DNA from: Phycisphaerales bacterium
Lineage (GTDB): Bacteria > Planctomycetota > Phycisphaerae > Phycisphaerales > UBA1924
Direction: 5' to 3'
DNA: 64,000 bases
Assembly: GCA_023382935.1 (NCBI GenBank)
Contig: JAHDXL010000010.1
Location: 50,111-114,110, forward strand
This document shows, piece after piece, positions 25,209 to 33,201 of the stretch. Within the stretch, counting starts at the first letter, position 1. The number at the start of each line of letters is the position of its first letter. The position numbers and the translations under genes were made by a program. The notes under the pieces are model-generated. The model saw only the letters and a program-made list of their open reading frames with translations. It was not told where the DNA came from and did not search any database.

Positions 25209-25904
25209 TCATCGGGCGGCGGCGTTGGAGTGCGCCGTCGCCGGATTGAACTGGTCAATCTGCAATTCACGATCAAAGACCGACGCCATGTCCACGTTCT
25301 CGGCGTGGGCGTCGAGGAAACACACGACGGTCCGGCCCATGTGCCGGGTCGCGTCGATTTCATGGGGTGCGTCATACTGAACCCAGAAGTGGGCCATCGC
25401 GTGATCGGCCGTGGTCATGTCTGACAGTTCGGCGAAGAGCACGGTGCCGCTGGGCATGGGAGCCTGTGTCATGCGACGCCAGGTGGGCCCGCCCGTCTCC
25501 TCGGGCGTGAGTTCAAAGTAGACATTGGCGCCGTAACTCCACCGGTTGTCACGCCGGTCGAGCGGGCAGCGATAGTGCGAGTTGAACACGGCCTGCCATG
25601 ACGCATCGGCGCGGACATAGTCCTGACCTGTGATGTAAGGGAAGAACGCATAGCCCCACGGCGCCTCGCGGTGTGCAAAGGCCGAGTGCTGGCTGCGCGG
25701 CATCCGCCCCTTCTCGTCGCTGAACATGCCGGTGAACTCACCCAGCGTCTTCATTTGCGAGAGACAGGCAATGGTGCGCCCGGCGTTGCGTGCCCGCCCG
25801 AGCGCGGGCAGCAGGATGCCGATCAGCAGCGCGATGATGGCGATCACCACCAGCAGTTCGATCAGCGTGAAGCCGAGCGAACCACGCGCGGTTCGAGTCT
25901 GCAT
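25209..25904 (-). CDS. Type II secretion pseudopilin with prepilin N-methylation domain
   Basis: 231 residues. The prepilin signal is exact: [20 protein letters not shown], Gly at -1, Phe at +1, Glu at +5, then the hydrophobic helix. The globular part follows the planctomycete DUF1559-like plan ([46 protein letters not shown]). It would be processed by prepilin peptidase and assembled in an inner-membrane pseudopilus or act as a solitary surface pseudopilin. Start at 25904, with GGAG upstream at a 10-nt spacer. The dockerin-like secreted protein follows 15 bp downstream. Confidence 0.88.
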   Translation of the reverse strand: MQTRTARGSLGFTLIELLVVIAIIALLIGILLPALGRARNAGRTIACLSQMKTLGEFTGMFSDEKGRMPRSQHSAFAHREAPWGYAFFPYITGQDYVRADASWQAVFNSHYRCPLDRRDNRWSYGANVYFELTPEETGGPTWRRMTQAPMPSGTVLFAELSDMTTADHAMAHFWVQYDAPHEIDATRHMGRTVVCFLDAHAENVDMASVFDRELQIDQFNPATAHSNAAAR

Positions 25905-25977
25905 GGAACTGGTCTCCGTCCGCGTGCAGCCGACGGGCTGGGCCCGGCCGGCGGGCGCGCGGTGCCTGTGCGATTCA

Positions 25978-26664
25978 TCACACGTTGATGACGGGGACCG
26001 TCGGGCCGCGGGGAGGCGGCGTCGGAGTTTCCAGGCTGCGCGAAGGCACAACCACGTGCGCCTGCACGTCACCCCACGAGGCTGACTCGGCGAAGTCAAA
26101 CTCCCAGGACATCGCCCCTGTCCACCGCGCCGGCGGCAGCGTTAGGACGATCAAAGAGACGAGCCCCTTGCAACCGGCCGGGCTGATCGTTGCCGCCTGC
26201 AAGCCGCCGCAGCACCCACCCCCGTCATGGTCGCCGTCCGCCCGATCCTCGCAACTGCCGCACGCGGGCGCTCGACCGATGCCGCGGGCCAGTTCGTCGA
26301 GCAGCGCGTCCACACACATCCAGCAGGTGGCCGAACCGGGTTGCACGTCGTTGGCGGCGTCCATCCACTCCGCCTCGGTGACAGGCACGCTCTCGGGGGG
26401 CGTGACGCCGTTGCGAATCGCCCAGACCAGCCGCTGCTGATGCGTGTAACAGCAGCACTCGTGCCAGCACTCTCTGGCCGAGGCGCACCCGCAGGCGTGG
26501 CTTTCGCAGGGGTACCGCTCGACCTCAACAAACCGGGCGCCAAGCCACCGCCCGATGGTGTCCGGCGAGGGCAGCACGCCGACGAAAACGATGCCGAAGG
26601 CCGCAAGGGCGATCAGGCTCGCTGCCAGCCGCAGACTTGGATGGCGCAATAGAACACCGATCAC
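25978..26664 (-). CDS. Membrane-anchored Cys-rich protein of unknown function
   Basis: A 228-residue protein using a GTG start at 26664. One N-terminal transmembrane helix ([19 protein letters not shown]) is followed by a Cys-rich domain ([25 protein letters not shown] at about 50-75), a second group ([16 protein letters not shown]) and CCGG. It ends in a Pro-rich stretch. I recognise this as a planctomycete pattern often next to pseudopilin genes, but no function is established. The Cys arrangement could bind metal or form disulfides. The start lies only 6 bp downstream of a good promoter, so the mRNA may be leaderless. Confidence 0.65.
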   Translation of the reverse strand: MIGVLLRHPSLRLAASLIALAAFGIVFVGVLPSPDTIGRWLGARFVEVERYPCESHACGCASARECWHECCCYTHQQRLVWAIRNGVTPPESVPVTEAEWMDAANDVQPGSATCWMCVDALLDELARGIGRAPACGSCEDRADGDHDGGGCCGGLQAATISPAGCKGLVSLIVLTLPPARWTGAMSWEFDFAESASWGDVQAHVVVPSRSLETPTPPPRGPTVPVINV

Positions 26665-26670
26665 TCCACT

Positions 26671-26699
26671 ATTGTAGACGGGCACATTTGCGCATCCAA
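26671..26699 (-). promoter_or_regulatory. Sigma-70-like promoter
   Basis: Read on the minus strand: TTGGAT, 17 bp, TACAAT. Five of six bases in the -10 element and four of six in the -35 match the consensus, with ideal spacing. The predicted transcription start falls within a few bases of the GTG at 26664. Confidence 0.55.
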
Positions 26700-26755
26700 G
26701 CCATTTGCGGATTCCCTCATCGGAAATCTCGCGCCGTATCCCGTTTTTGGGTGCG

Positions 26756-27964
26756 TCAGAGGCTCTGCTTCGACGGCAGCAGCACGTTGGCGAGCAGAAG
26801 CCCAATCACGATGCCGGTCGCCACGATTACCATGCGAAAGGCGGTCTCCACGCCGGTCATCACGTCCCCGGCCATGAAACTCGACACGCTGGCGTAACCC
26901 ACCGCCCCGGGAACCAGCAGCATGATGCCGGGAACGTGGGTGATGGCGGTAGGGCGCCGAGAGAGCCGGGCGTGCAGGTTGCCGACCACCCCGACGGCGA
27001 ACGCGCCCACGCACGCGCCCAGTTCCGGGCCTGACCAGGCCGTGCCGAAGCGGGCGCCGTAGTAGCCCACGCCCGCCGCCGGAACAATGACCAGGGCATC
27101 GCGCGGGCGGGCGCGAAAGAGAATCGTCAGGGCCAGGGGCACCAAGACAATCGCGATGGGGTCGGTCCACTTGGGCATCGGATCGCCCGGCACGCCCGGC
27201 AAGGCCCAACCCGACGCCATCGCCTGCCCGGCGCCAACACCGAACCCAATGGAAAGCAGCACCATGAGCGCGTGCATGGAGCGCGCGGTGCCGGCCACGA
27301 GGTTCTTGGTCGCCAGTTCATTGATGGCGACCGTCAGCGTCAGCCCGGGAACCAGCACGATGAGACTGGAAATGATAACAATGCCGGGAGTCAGTCCTTC
27401 GATGCGGCCGGCGAGCAATGTTGCAATGACGCTCGCCAGCAGGGCCGACGCAAAGTCGGTCACTCGGGCCGCCTGCCGGTGCTTCTGCGTGACCAGTCCG
27501 ATGCAGCCGACGAGCAGCCCGATTCCGGCGGCCACCAGCAGGTCGATCCACGAACCTCCGAAGAACCGCGCCGCACCGGCCGATGCAATACCCACGCACA
27601 GCACCGTGAGCAGCGGGTGATATCGCCGGGGGTGAGCCCGGACCTGCTCAATTTCGCTCAAGGCCTGCCGCGGCGTCAGTTCGTCGCGCAACACCTTGCC
27701 GAGAATCCCGTCGACACGATCGAGTTTCTCAAGATCGACTTCGCCCGGCATGACGCGCACCATGTGGGTGCGCGTCTGGTCGCCTTCGCCAATGGCGCAC
27801 ATGACGGCCGTGGGCATCGAGAAAAACTCGGCGTTCTGCCCGAGTTTCTCGGCACACAGGACCATGGCCTCTTCGAGCCGGTGCGCGGGCGTGCCATAGG
27901 TCGCCAGCGCGCGCGGCATCTCGGTGAGAAATCGCTGCGTGGCGTCAGAGTCGAACTCAGGCAC
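26756..27964 (-). CDS. Threonine/serine exporter (ThrE family)
   Basis: A membrane protein of about 402 residues. The N-terminal cytoplasmic domain (ALATYGTPAHRLEEAMVLCAEKLG, FFSMPTAVMCAIGEGDQT) is the conserved ThrE/DUF1212 domain, and about ten transmembrane helices follow, including the second conserved module (ITHVPGIMLLVPGAVGYASV). Both halves that are split in ThrE1/ThrE2 systems are fused here, as in the classic amino-acid exporter. Export of threonine and serine is a family assignment. Start uncertain: GTG at 27964 or 27997, or ATG at 27919; none has a clear ribosome binding site. Confidence 0.88.
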   Translation of the reverse strand: MPEFDSDATQRFLTEMPRALATYGTPAHRLEEAMVLCAEKLGQNAEFFSMPTAVMCAIGEGDQTRTHMVRVMPGEVDLEKLDRVDGILGKVLRDELTPRQALSEIEQVRAHPRRYHPLLTVLCVGIASAGAARFFGGSWIDLLVAAGIGLLVGCIGLVTQKHRQAARVTDFASALLASVIATLLAGRIEGLTPGIVIISSLIVLVPGLTLTVAINELATKNLVAGTARSMHALMVLLSIGFGVGAGQAMASGWALPGVPGDPMPKWTDPIAIVLVPLALTILFRARPRDALVIVPAAGVGYYGARFGTAWSGPELGACVGAFAVGVVGNLHARLSRRPTAITHVPGIMLLVPGAVGYASVSSFMAGDVMTGVETAFRMVIVATGIVIGLLLANVLLPSKQSL

Positions 27965-28039
27965 GGGCGGATGGTAGAAGCACCGGATACAAGGCACCGG
28001 TCATCGAGAAAACCCCGCGCCCGCGAAACGATCAGCCCC

Positions 28040-28609
28040 ATGTCCGAACGCGGATCCCCGGTGCCCGCGTTCCGGCGCCGGATGCCTCTACTCTTCTCCA
28101 TGCCCTTTCCCCCCGCCTGTCTGGACCGCCTGGCGTGCTTTCCGCGATGCGTCGAGGCCCTGATCGTCGGGCTGCCCGACGCGGACCTGCGGTTCAAGCC
28201 ACCGAGCGGTGCGTGGTCGATTCTCGAGGTGCTCTGCCACCTGGCCGACGAAGAGGTGTTCGACTTCCGCGCCCGCGTGCACCGGACGCTGGCCGGGCAG
28301 GACTGGGAGCCGATCGACCCCGAGGGCTGGGCCGTGCAGCGCCGGTACAACGAGCAGTCGCCCCGAGAGGTGATGGCCCGGTTTGCGGTCGAGCGCGAGA
28401 AGTCGGTCGCGTGGCTCAAGTCGCTGCGAGGGCCCGACTGGGGAGCCGTGCACGAGCACCCGCGTTTCGGCGGGATCGCGACGGGGGATGTGATGGCCAG
28501 TTGGCTGGCCCACGATGCGCTGCACCTGCGCCAGGTCGCCAGGCGGCTGTATGAATTGGCCGCCCGCGACGGCGAGCCGTTCGCGACCGGGTACGCGGGG
28601 AGTTGGTAA
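28040..28609 (+). CDS. DinB-like (DinB_2) family protein
   Basis: Up to 189 residues of the DinB/YfiT four-helix-bundle superfamily. Landmarks are SGAWSILEVLCHLADEEVFDFRARV, with a metal-binding His, and the C-terminal HDALHLRQVARRLYEL, which supplies the other His ligands (HxxxH spacing). Members include metal-dependent thiol-transferases; substrates vary and cannot be assigned here. Alternative starts at 28082 and 28100 (MPFPPACLDRL) fit the family N terminus better. Divergent from the exporter gene. Confidence 0.8.
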   Translation: MSERGSPVPAFRRRMPLLFSMPFPPACLDRLACFPRCVEALIVGLPDADLRFKPPSGAWSILEVLCHLADEEVFDFRARVHRTLAGQDWEPIDPEGWAVQRRYNEQSPREVMARFAVEREKSVAWLKSLRGPDWGAVHEHPRFGGIATGDVMASWLAHDALHLRQVARRLYELAARDGEPFATGYAGSW

Positions 28610-28735
28610 GGCATCGGCCGGGCACCGTGCCGGCAGCCTTGTCTTCAAGATTGCTGTGTTCGCGCCTTGGCAGACTCAAGTTCCAGCAGAGTCCGAGGAC
28701 GAACATGGGCGGGACGATTGCCGCTTCAATGAATG

Positions 28736-28761
28736 AAAAGGGGCGCCTGCTCGGGCGCCCC
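28736..28761 (-). terminator. Rho-independent terminator of the glutamate dehydrogenase gene
   Basis: On the minus strand GGGGCGCC-CGAGCA-GGCGCCCC is followed by TTTTC. It begins 30 bp after the stop of the gene at 28791. Confidence 0.85.
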
Positions 28762-28790
28762 TTCGTTGACGGACGAATCGCACCGGTTCT

Positions 28791-30131
28791 TTACGGGAAG
28801 ATCCCGCGCACCGCGTAGGCGCTGCCGATGTGATCGAGTGCGGCGGCGTAGGCGGCCGCACGCATCGAGCACTTGTACTTCTCGCGGAAGGCCAGCGTGC
28901 GACGGGCCGCCAGCACCATGTGCCGGTTCAGTTCGCGGTCCACCTGCTCGGCCGACCACACCACCGACGACTTGTTCTGCAGCCACTCGAAGTACGACAC
29001 GGTGACGCCGCCGGCGTTGGCGAGGATGGCGGGGATGATCTCCACGCCCTTGCCCACCAGCACGCGGTCGCCGCCGGGGGTCGAGGGCGCGTTGGCGGCT
29101 TCGACCATCACCTTGCAGTCGATCCACTCGGCCCGCTGCGGGGTGACCATCTGCTCGAGGGCGCCGGGGATGAACGCGTCGACCTTGCAACGGTAGAACT
29201 GCTCCTCCGTGCAGGCCGCCGCCTTGGCGTAGCCCTTGACCCCGCCCGTCTTCTCCACGTACTTGGCCAGGTCGAAGCAGTCGATGCCCTTGTCCTCGCG
29301 GATGAAGCCGGTGTGGTCGCCAACAGCCTTGACGGTGGCGCCCATGTCCTGAAGGATCCGTCCGCCCCAGGAGTTGACGTTGCCGAAGCCGAGGAGGCTG
29401 ACGGTCAGGCCCTTGATGGGCAGCCCGATGCCGGGGAGTAGTTCGGCCATGACGTCGGCGACGCCTTGCCCGGTGGCCTTTTCGCGTCCGAGGGAGCCGC
29501 CGAACTCGACCGGCTTGCCGGTGACGACGCGGATGCCGTCGTTGGCGTCCTTGCCCTCCTTGGACATCATGTAGGTGTCGGCGAACCAGGCCATGATCTG
29601 CGCGTTGGTTCCCACATCCGGGGCAGGGATGTCGTAGTCAGGCCCGATTTCGTTGGAGATGGCCGAGCAGTAGCGGCGGGTGACGCGCTCGAGTTCGCCA
29701 ATGGAAAGTTTGCGCGGGTCGCACTTCACGCCGCCCTTGCCGCCCCCGTAGGGAATGCGGACCAGGGCGCACTTCATGGTCATGAGCAACGCCAGGCTCT
29801 TGACATCGTCGAGGTGGACGTCGGGGTGATAGCGTATGCCGCCCTTGTAGGGACCAAGCGCGTTGTTGTGCTGGATGCGGTACCCCTTGAAGAGTTTGTG
29901 GTGCCCGTCGTCCATGCGCACGGGGAAGTGCACCATGATCTCGTTCTTCGGCTGGGCCAGGATGATCTGCACCCGGTGCTTGAGCGAGATCATCTCCGCC
30001 GAGTGGAGCATGGTCTCCACCGTCTGCAGATACAGGTTGTCAGGATCGGTTGGGAACCCCAACTCGCTGAAGACGGCGGTGTGCTGCTCGGCCTTTTCGG
30101 CGGCGGTGCGTTGGGAAACGGTGGTGGTCAT
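28791..30131 (-). CDS. gdhA: Glutamate dehydrogenase (Glu/Leu/Phe/Val family)
   Basis: A 446-residue dehydrogenase interconverting glutamate and 2-oxoglutarate plus ammonium. GYRIQHNNALGPYKGGIRYHP and the active-site lysine motif IPYGGGKGGVKCDP are intact, as are PAPDVGTNAQIMAWFAD and the Rossmann motif LLGFGNVNSWGG. Length and sequence fit the hexameric class I enzymes. It stands alone, with a strong terminator downstream and a 245-bp divergent gap to the receiver-like gene at 30377. The coenzyme (NAD or NADP) cannot be settled by eye. Confidence 0.94.
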   Translation of the reverse strand: MTTTVSQRTAAEKAEQHTAVFSELGFPTDPDNLYLQTVETMLHSAEMISLKHRVQIILAQPKNEIMVHFPVRMDDGHHKLFKGYRIQHNNALGPYKGGIRYHPDVHLDDVKSLALLMTMKCALVRIPYGGGKGGVKCDPRKLSIGELERVTRRYCSAISNEIGPDYDIPAPDVGTNAQIMAWFADTYMMSKEGKDANDGIRVVTGKPVEFGGSLGREKATGQGVADVMAELLPGIGLPIKGLTVSLLGFGNVNSWGGRILQDMGATVKAVGDHTGFIREDKGIDCFDLAKYVEKTGGVKGYAKAAACTEEQFYRCKVDAFIPGALEQMVTPQRAEWIDCKVMVEAANAPSTPGGDRVLVGKGVEIIPAILANAGGVTVSYFEWLQNKSSVVWSAEQVDRELNRHMVLAARRTLAFREKYKCSMRAAAYAAALDHIGSAYAVRGIFP

Positions 30132-30376
30132 GACCTTGGTCCCTGCGACAGAAGAAACAGCGGTGGGCGTCGCGGTTGGTGGTGTTCGCTCGATCCGGCC
30201 CGATCACCCACGACTCGGGACGAAACTGCATGGATCGATGCGTGACAGTGCCCTGCGTTCTCCGACTCCGTCGTGCCAGTCATCTGGTCTTCCGATCCCG
30301 TATTCTTCGCCACGTCCCCTCTGTTTCGCCATCGTCCGGTCCGGTTTTTCGCCCTGTCTCAATCCCGGGAATCACC

Positions 30377-30724
30377 ATGCTCGCCTACCTCGTCGCAGAC
30401 CTGATGTGGCAATCTCGGGTGACCTCCGCCGCCCGGGCCGCGGGCCTCCCTGCCCGACGCGTGCGATCCTGGGATGAAACCCGCACGCTGCTCCAGGATG
30501 GGCTGGTGCGGCTGGTGCTGGTCGATCTGACCGACTCTTCGGCCGAAGAAATCCTCTCCAGAAGCCCCCAGATCGTGGAATCGGGCGTGCGCCTGATCGC
30601 CTTTGGGCCTCACGTGGAGACCGAAGCGCTGGACCAGGCCCGGGCCGCTGGGGCCGAAGTTCTGTCTCGCGGGGCCCTCTCGCGCCGCTTGGACGAGATT
30701 ATGGGGATGCTCCCCGGCCTATGA
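30377..30724 (+). CDS. Receiver-like (response-regulator fold) protein
   Basis: A 115-residue single-domain protein with alternating beta-alpha pattern: MLAYLVADLMWQSRV, LVRLVLVDLTD, VRLIAFGPHVETEALDQARAAGA, EVLSRGALSRRL. This resembles a CheY-type receiver in which the phospho-acceptor position is VDLTD and the late Lys region reads SRGA. The usual acidic pair at the N terminus is absent (AYLVADL). It may be a pseudo-receiver that does not take up phosphate. Positioned 236 bp ahead of rpsA on the same strand; a role is unknown. Confidence 0.6.
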   Translation: MLAYLVADLMWQSRVTSAARAAGLPARRVRSWDETRTLLQDGLVRLVLVDLTDSSAEEILSRSPQIVESGVRLIAFGPHVETEALDQARAAGAEVLSRGALSRRLDEIMGMLPGL

Positions 30725-30960
30725 AGAACCGCAGAAACCCGGGGCAGGGCTGTTTCCGGCCGGAGAGGCGCACTATGGTTCTCTCCGTTCGATTGGGAGG
30801 CCGACCCGGACTTGGCGCGCGCCAGGACGGGCCCGACTGGAATCATCAAGCGCCCTTCGGGGCCCGCGCCTGGAATCACCGCGGCGCGGACGTGCGGACT
30901 CGTGCGCACCCGCCAGATCGGCCGGGCGGGGCGGACAGGTCGGCCAGGGAACTGACATAC

Positions 30961-32712
30961 ATGGTTGACGAGACACTGATCGCCTCTTTGGGCATCGCGG
31001 ACGCCGAGGCACAGGCCATGCTCGACGCCGCTCTCGGCGGGGCCAGCATGGACACCTTCCTGGGTGAGCAGGTCAGCGACCTGACCCCGGGCAAATTAAT
31101 CAAGGGCCGGGTCATCGGCTACAGCGGCGACGACGTCGTGGTCGAAGTCGGGCTCAAGAGCGAAGGGCTGATTCCGCGCGAAGAGTTCAGCAACATGCCC
31201 GAACTCAAGCCGGGCGACACCATCGACGTCCTGCTCGAGTCGGTCGAGGGCGACGGCGGGCTGATCCAACTCTCCAAGCGCAAGGCCGACCGCCAGATCG
31301 CCTGGCAGCGCATCGTCGACACCACCAAGGAAGGCGACGACGTCGAAGGCACCGTGATGCGCAAAATCAAGGGCGGCCTGCTGGTCGACATCGGCGTGCC
31401 TGTGTTCCTGCCGGCCAGCCAGGTCGACATCCGCCGCCCGCACGAGATCGGCGAGTTCATCGGGCGCAAGGTCCGGGCGCGCATCCTCAAGATCGACACC
31501 GAGCGGCGCAACATCGTGATCTCGCGCCGCAAACTGATCGAAGAGGAGCGCGACGAGGCCAAACGCCGCCTGCTGTCCACCCTCGAGGAAGGGCAACTCG
31601 TCACCGGCACGGTCAAGAACATCGCCGACTTCGGCGCGTTCATCGACCTGGGCGGCATCGACGGGCTGCTGCACATCACCGACATGTCGTGGGGACGGAT
31701 CAATCACCCCAGCGAACTGCTGCGCGTCGACCAGAAGGTCGAGGTCAAGGTTCTCAACATCGACCGCGAGAAAGAGAAAATCGCGCTGGGACTCAAGCAG
31801 AAGGAAGCCAGCCCCTGGGAGCAGATCGAGGCCCGCTACCCGGTTGGTTCACGCATCACCGGCGAGGTTGTCAACATCATGTCCTACGGTGCCTTCGTCC
31901 GCCTCGAGGACGGCATCGAGGGCCTGGTCCACATCTCCGAGATGAGTTGGACCCGCCGCATCAACCATCCCTCGGAGGTGGTCAACGTCGGCGACTCCAT
32001 CGAGGTCGTCGTCCTCGACATCGACAAGAACAAGCAGGAAATCAGCCTCGGCATGAAGCAGGTCGAGGTCAACCCCTGGGAACTGGTCAGCGAGAAGTAC
32101 CCCCCCGGCACCATCATCGAAGGCCAGGTCCGCAACCTGGCAAACTACGGCGCCTTCGTCGAGATCGAGCCCGGCATCGACGGGCTGCTGCACATCTCCG
32201 ACATGTCCTGGACCAAGAAAGTCACCCACCCCAGCGAACTCTACAAGAAGGGTGACCAGGTCCGCTGTGTCGTGCTCGAGGTCGAGCAGGACAAACAGCG
32301 CGTCAGCCTCGGCGTCAAGCAACTCACCGAGGATCCCTGGCTGCACGCCATCCCCGACGCCTACAAGCCCGGCATGGTCGTCCGCGGCAAGGTCACCAAG
32401 ATCACCAACTTCGGCGTGTTCGTCGAACTGGAAGATGATCTGGAAGGCCTGCTGCACATCTCCGAACTGGCTGACCACAAGGTCGAAAACCCCCAGGACG
32501 TGGTCAAGAGCGGCGAAGAAATCGACGTCAAGATCCTGCGCGTCGATACCTCCGATCGCAAGATCGGGCTGTCGCTCAAGCGCGCCCAGTGGGGCGACTC
32601 GTCCGGCGCTGACGCCGAGGGCGAGTACACCTCGCGCGGCGGTATGGACATCCCCAGCCGCGGCGGCATGGATGACCACGACGCCATGGGCACCGACAAA
32701 ATCCGCTTCTGA
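30961..32712 (+). CDS. rpsA: 30S ribosomal protein S1
   Basis: A 583-residue protein with six S1 RNA-binding domains. Successive repeats are seen at about 40-105 (GKLIKGRVIGYSGDDVVVEV), 125-190 (GTVMRKIKGGLLVDIGVPVFLPASQVD), 215-280 (VKNIADFGAFIDLGGIDGLLHITDMSW), 300-365, 388-452 and 475-540 (VTKITNFGVFVELEDDLEGLLHISEL). It binds mRNA and helps load it on the ribosome. The ATG at 30961 begins the family N terminus; the frame is open upstream to 30721, but that part has no S1 similarity. An Asp/Gly-rich tail closes the protein, and a strong terminator follows. Confidence 0.96.
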   Translation: MVDETLIASLGIADAEAQAMLDAALGGASMDTFLGEQVSDLTPGKLIKGRVIGYSGDDVVVEVGLKSEGLIPREEFSNMPELKPGDTIDVLLESVEGDGGLIQLSKRKADRQIAWQRIVDTTKEGDDVEGTVMRKIKGGLLVDIGVPVFLPASQVDIRRPHEIGEFIGRKVRARILKIDTERRNIVISRRKLIEEERDEAKRRLLSTLEEGQLVTGTVKNIADFGAFIDLGGIDGLLHITDMSWGRINHPSELLRVDQKVEVKVLNIDREKEKIALGLKQKEASPWEQIEARYPVGSRITGEVVNIMSYGAFVRLEDGIEGLVHISEMSWTRRINHPSEVVNVGDSIEVVVLDIDKNKQEISLGMKQVEVNPWELVSEKYPPGTIIEGQVRNLANYGAFVEIEPGIDGLLHISDMSWTKKVTHPSELYKKGDQVRCVVLEVEQDKQRVSLGVKQLTEDPWLHAIPDAYKPGMVVRGKVTKITNFGVFVELEDDLEGLLHISELADHKVENPQDVVKSGEEIDVKILRVDTSDRKIGLSLKRAQWGDSSGADAEGEYTSRGGMDIPSRGGMDDHDAMGTDKIRF

Positions 32713-32739
32713 TTCGTCCTTGCTGCCGACGTGCAACCG

Positions 32740-32775
32740 CCGCCTCGGGCCCGTCCCGGGGCGGCTTTCTTTTTC
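32740..32775 (+). terminator. Rho-independent terminator of rpsA
   Basis: Stem CCGCCTCGGG / CCCGGGGCGG (10 bp with one G-T pair), 5-nt loop, followed by CTTTCTTTTTC. Confidence 0.85.
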
Positions 32776-32934
32776 CGTCCCGCGCACCCCTCGCCGGGGA
32801 CTCGGTTGCATTCCGGACCTTCTCGCGGGAGACTCCCAGCCGGCCGCGAGCGTCCACCCCCATACCCCAATTTGTCCTTTTCCACCGATCCGCCCGCCCT
32901 CCAGGCCCGGATAATGCTGCACGCGCGCGCACAA

Positions 32935-32961
32935 GCAGACCCGCAGGAAAGGCGGGTCTGC
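32935..32961 (-). terminator. Hairpin terminator downstream of the 26-codon ORF
   Basis: Perfect 10-bp stem (GCAGACCCGC / GCGGGTCTGC) with a 7-nt loop; on the minus strand it is followed by TTGTGC. It sits 57 bp past the stop of the minus-strand mini-ORF at 33018-33098, and could serve both strands. Confidence 0.55.
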
Positions 32962-33017
32962 CCCATCAGGTCAACCTTCGCGTATGGGAACGGCAGACGG
33001 GAGAGGTCCGGGCGGGA

Positions 33018-33098
33018 CTAGCACATCGCGATGAACGAGAGCAGCGCGAGGATCGCCACGCGACGGCCGACCTGGGAAACGGTGAAAAGGTTCTTCAT
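33018..33098 (-). CDS. Probable 26-residue single-pass membrane peptide
   Basis: This very short frame reads MKNLFTVSQVGRRVAILALLSFIAMC. An N-terminal basic amphipathic part is followed by a hydrophobic stretch (VAILALLSFIAM) ending in a C-terminal Cys. Translation is supported by GGAG placed 6 nt before the ATG, and the ORF is followed by a terminator hairpin (32935-32961). The upstream minus-strand sequence contains TGGCACG-N4-TTGAA, close to a sigma-54 promoter but with the -12 C missing. I cannot assign a function; a membrane regulator or a small toxin-like peptide are possibilities only. Confidence 0.45.
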   Translation of the reverse strand: MKNLFTVSQVGRRVAILALLSFIAMC

Positions 33099-33201
33099 GA
33101 CAGTCTCCGAGTCTTCGTTTCCAAGGGTTGTTCAACCGCCGTGCCAACGCGCAGATCGTGCGCAGCATACCGCCACGCAAGGGCTCAAATCGAGGGTCAC
33201 G

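Noticed and set aside
27272..28609. 445-codon frame ending in the DinB-like protein
   Set aside because: Its first 250 codons are antisense to the ThrE-type exporter; only the part from about 28040 has DinB similarity.
30725..30960. In-frame upstream extension of rpsA from an ATG at 30721
   Set aside because: The 80 extra codons lack S1 similarity and are Arg/Gly-rich in the manner of non-coding high-GC DNA; the ATG at 30961 gives the family N terminus.
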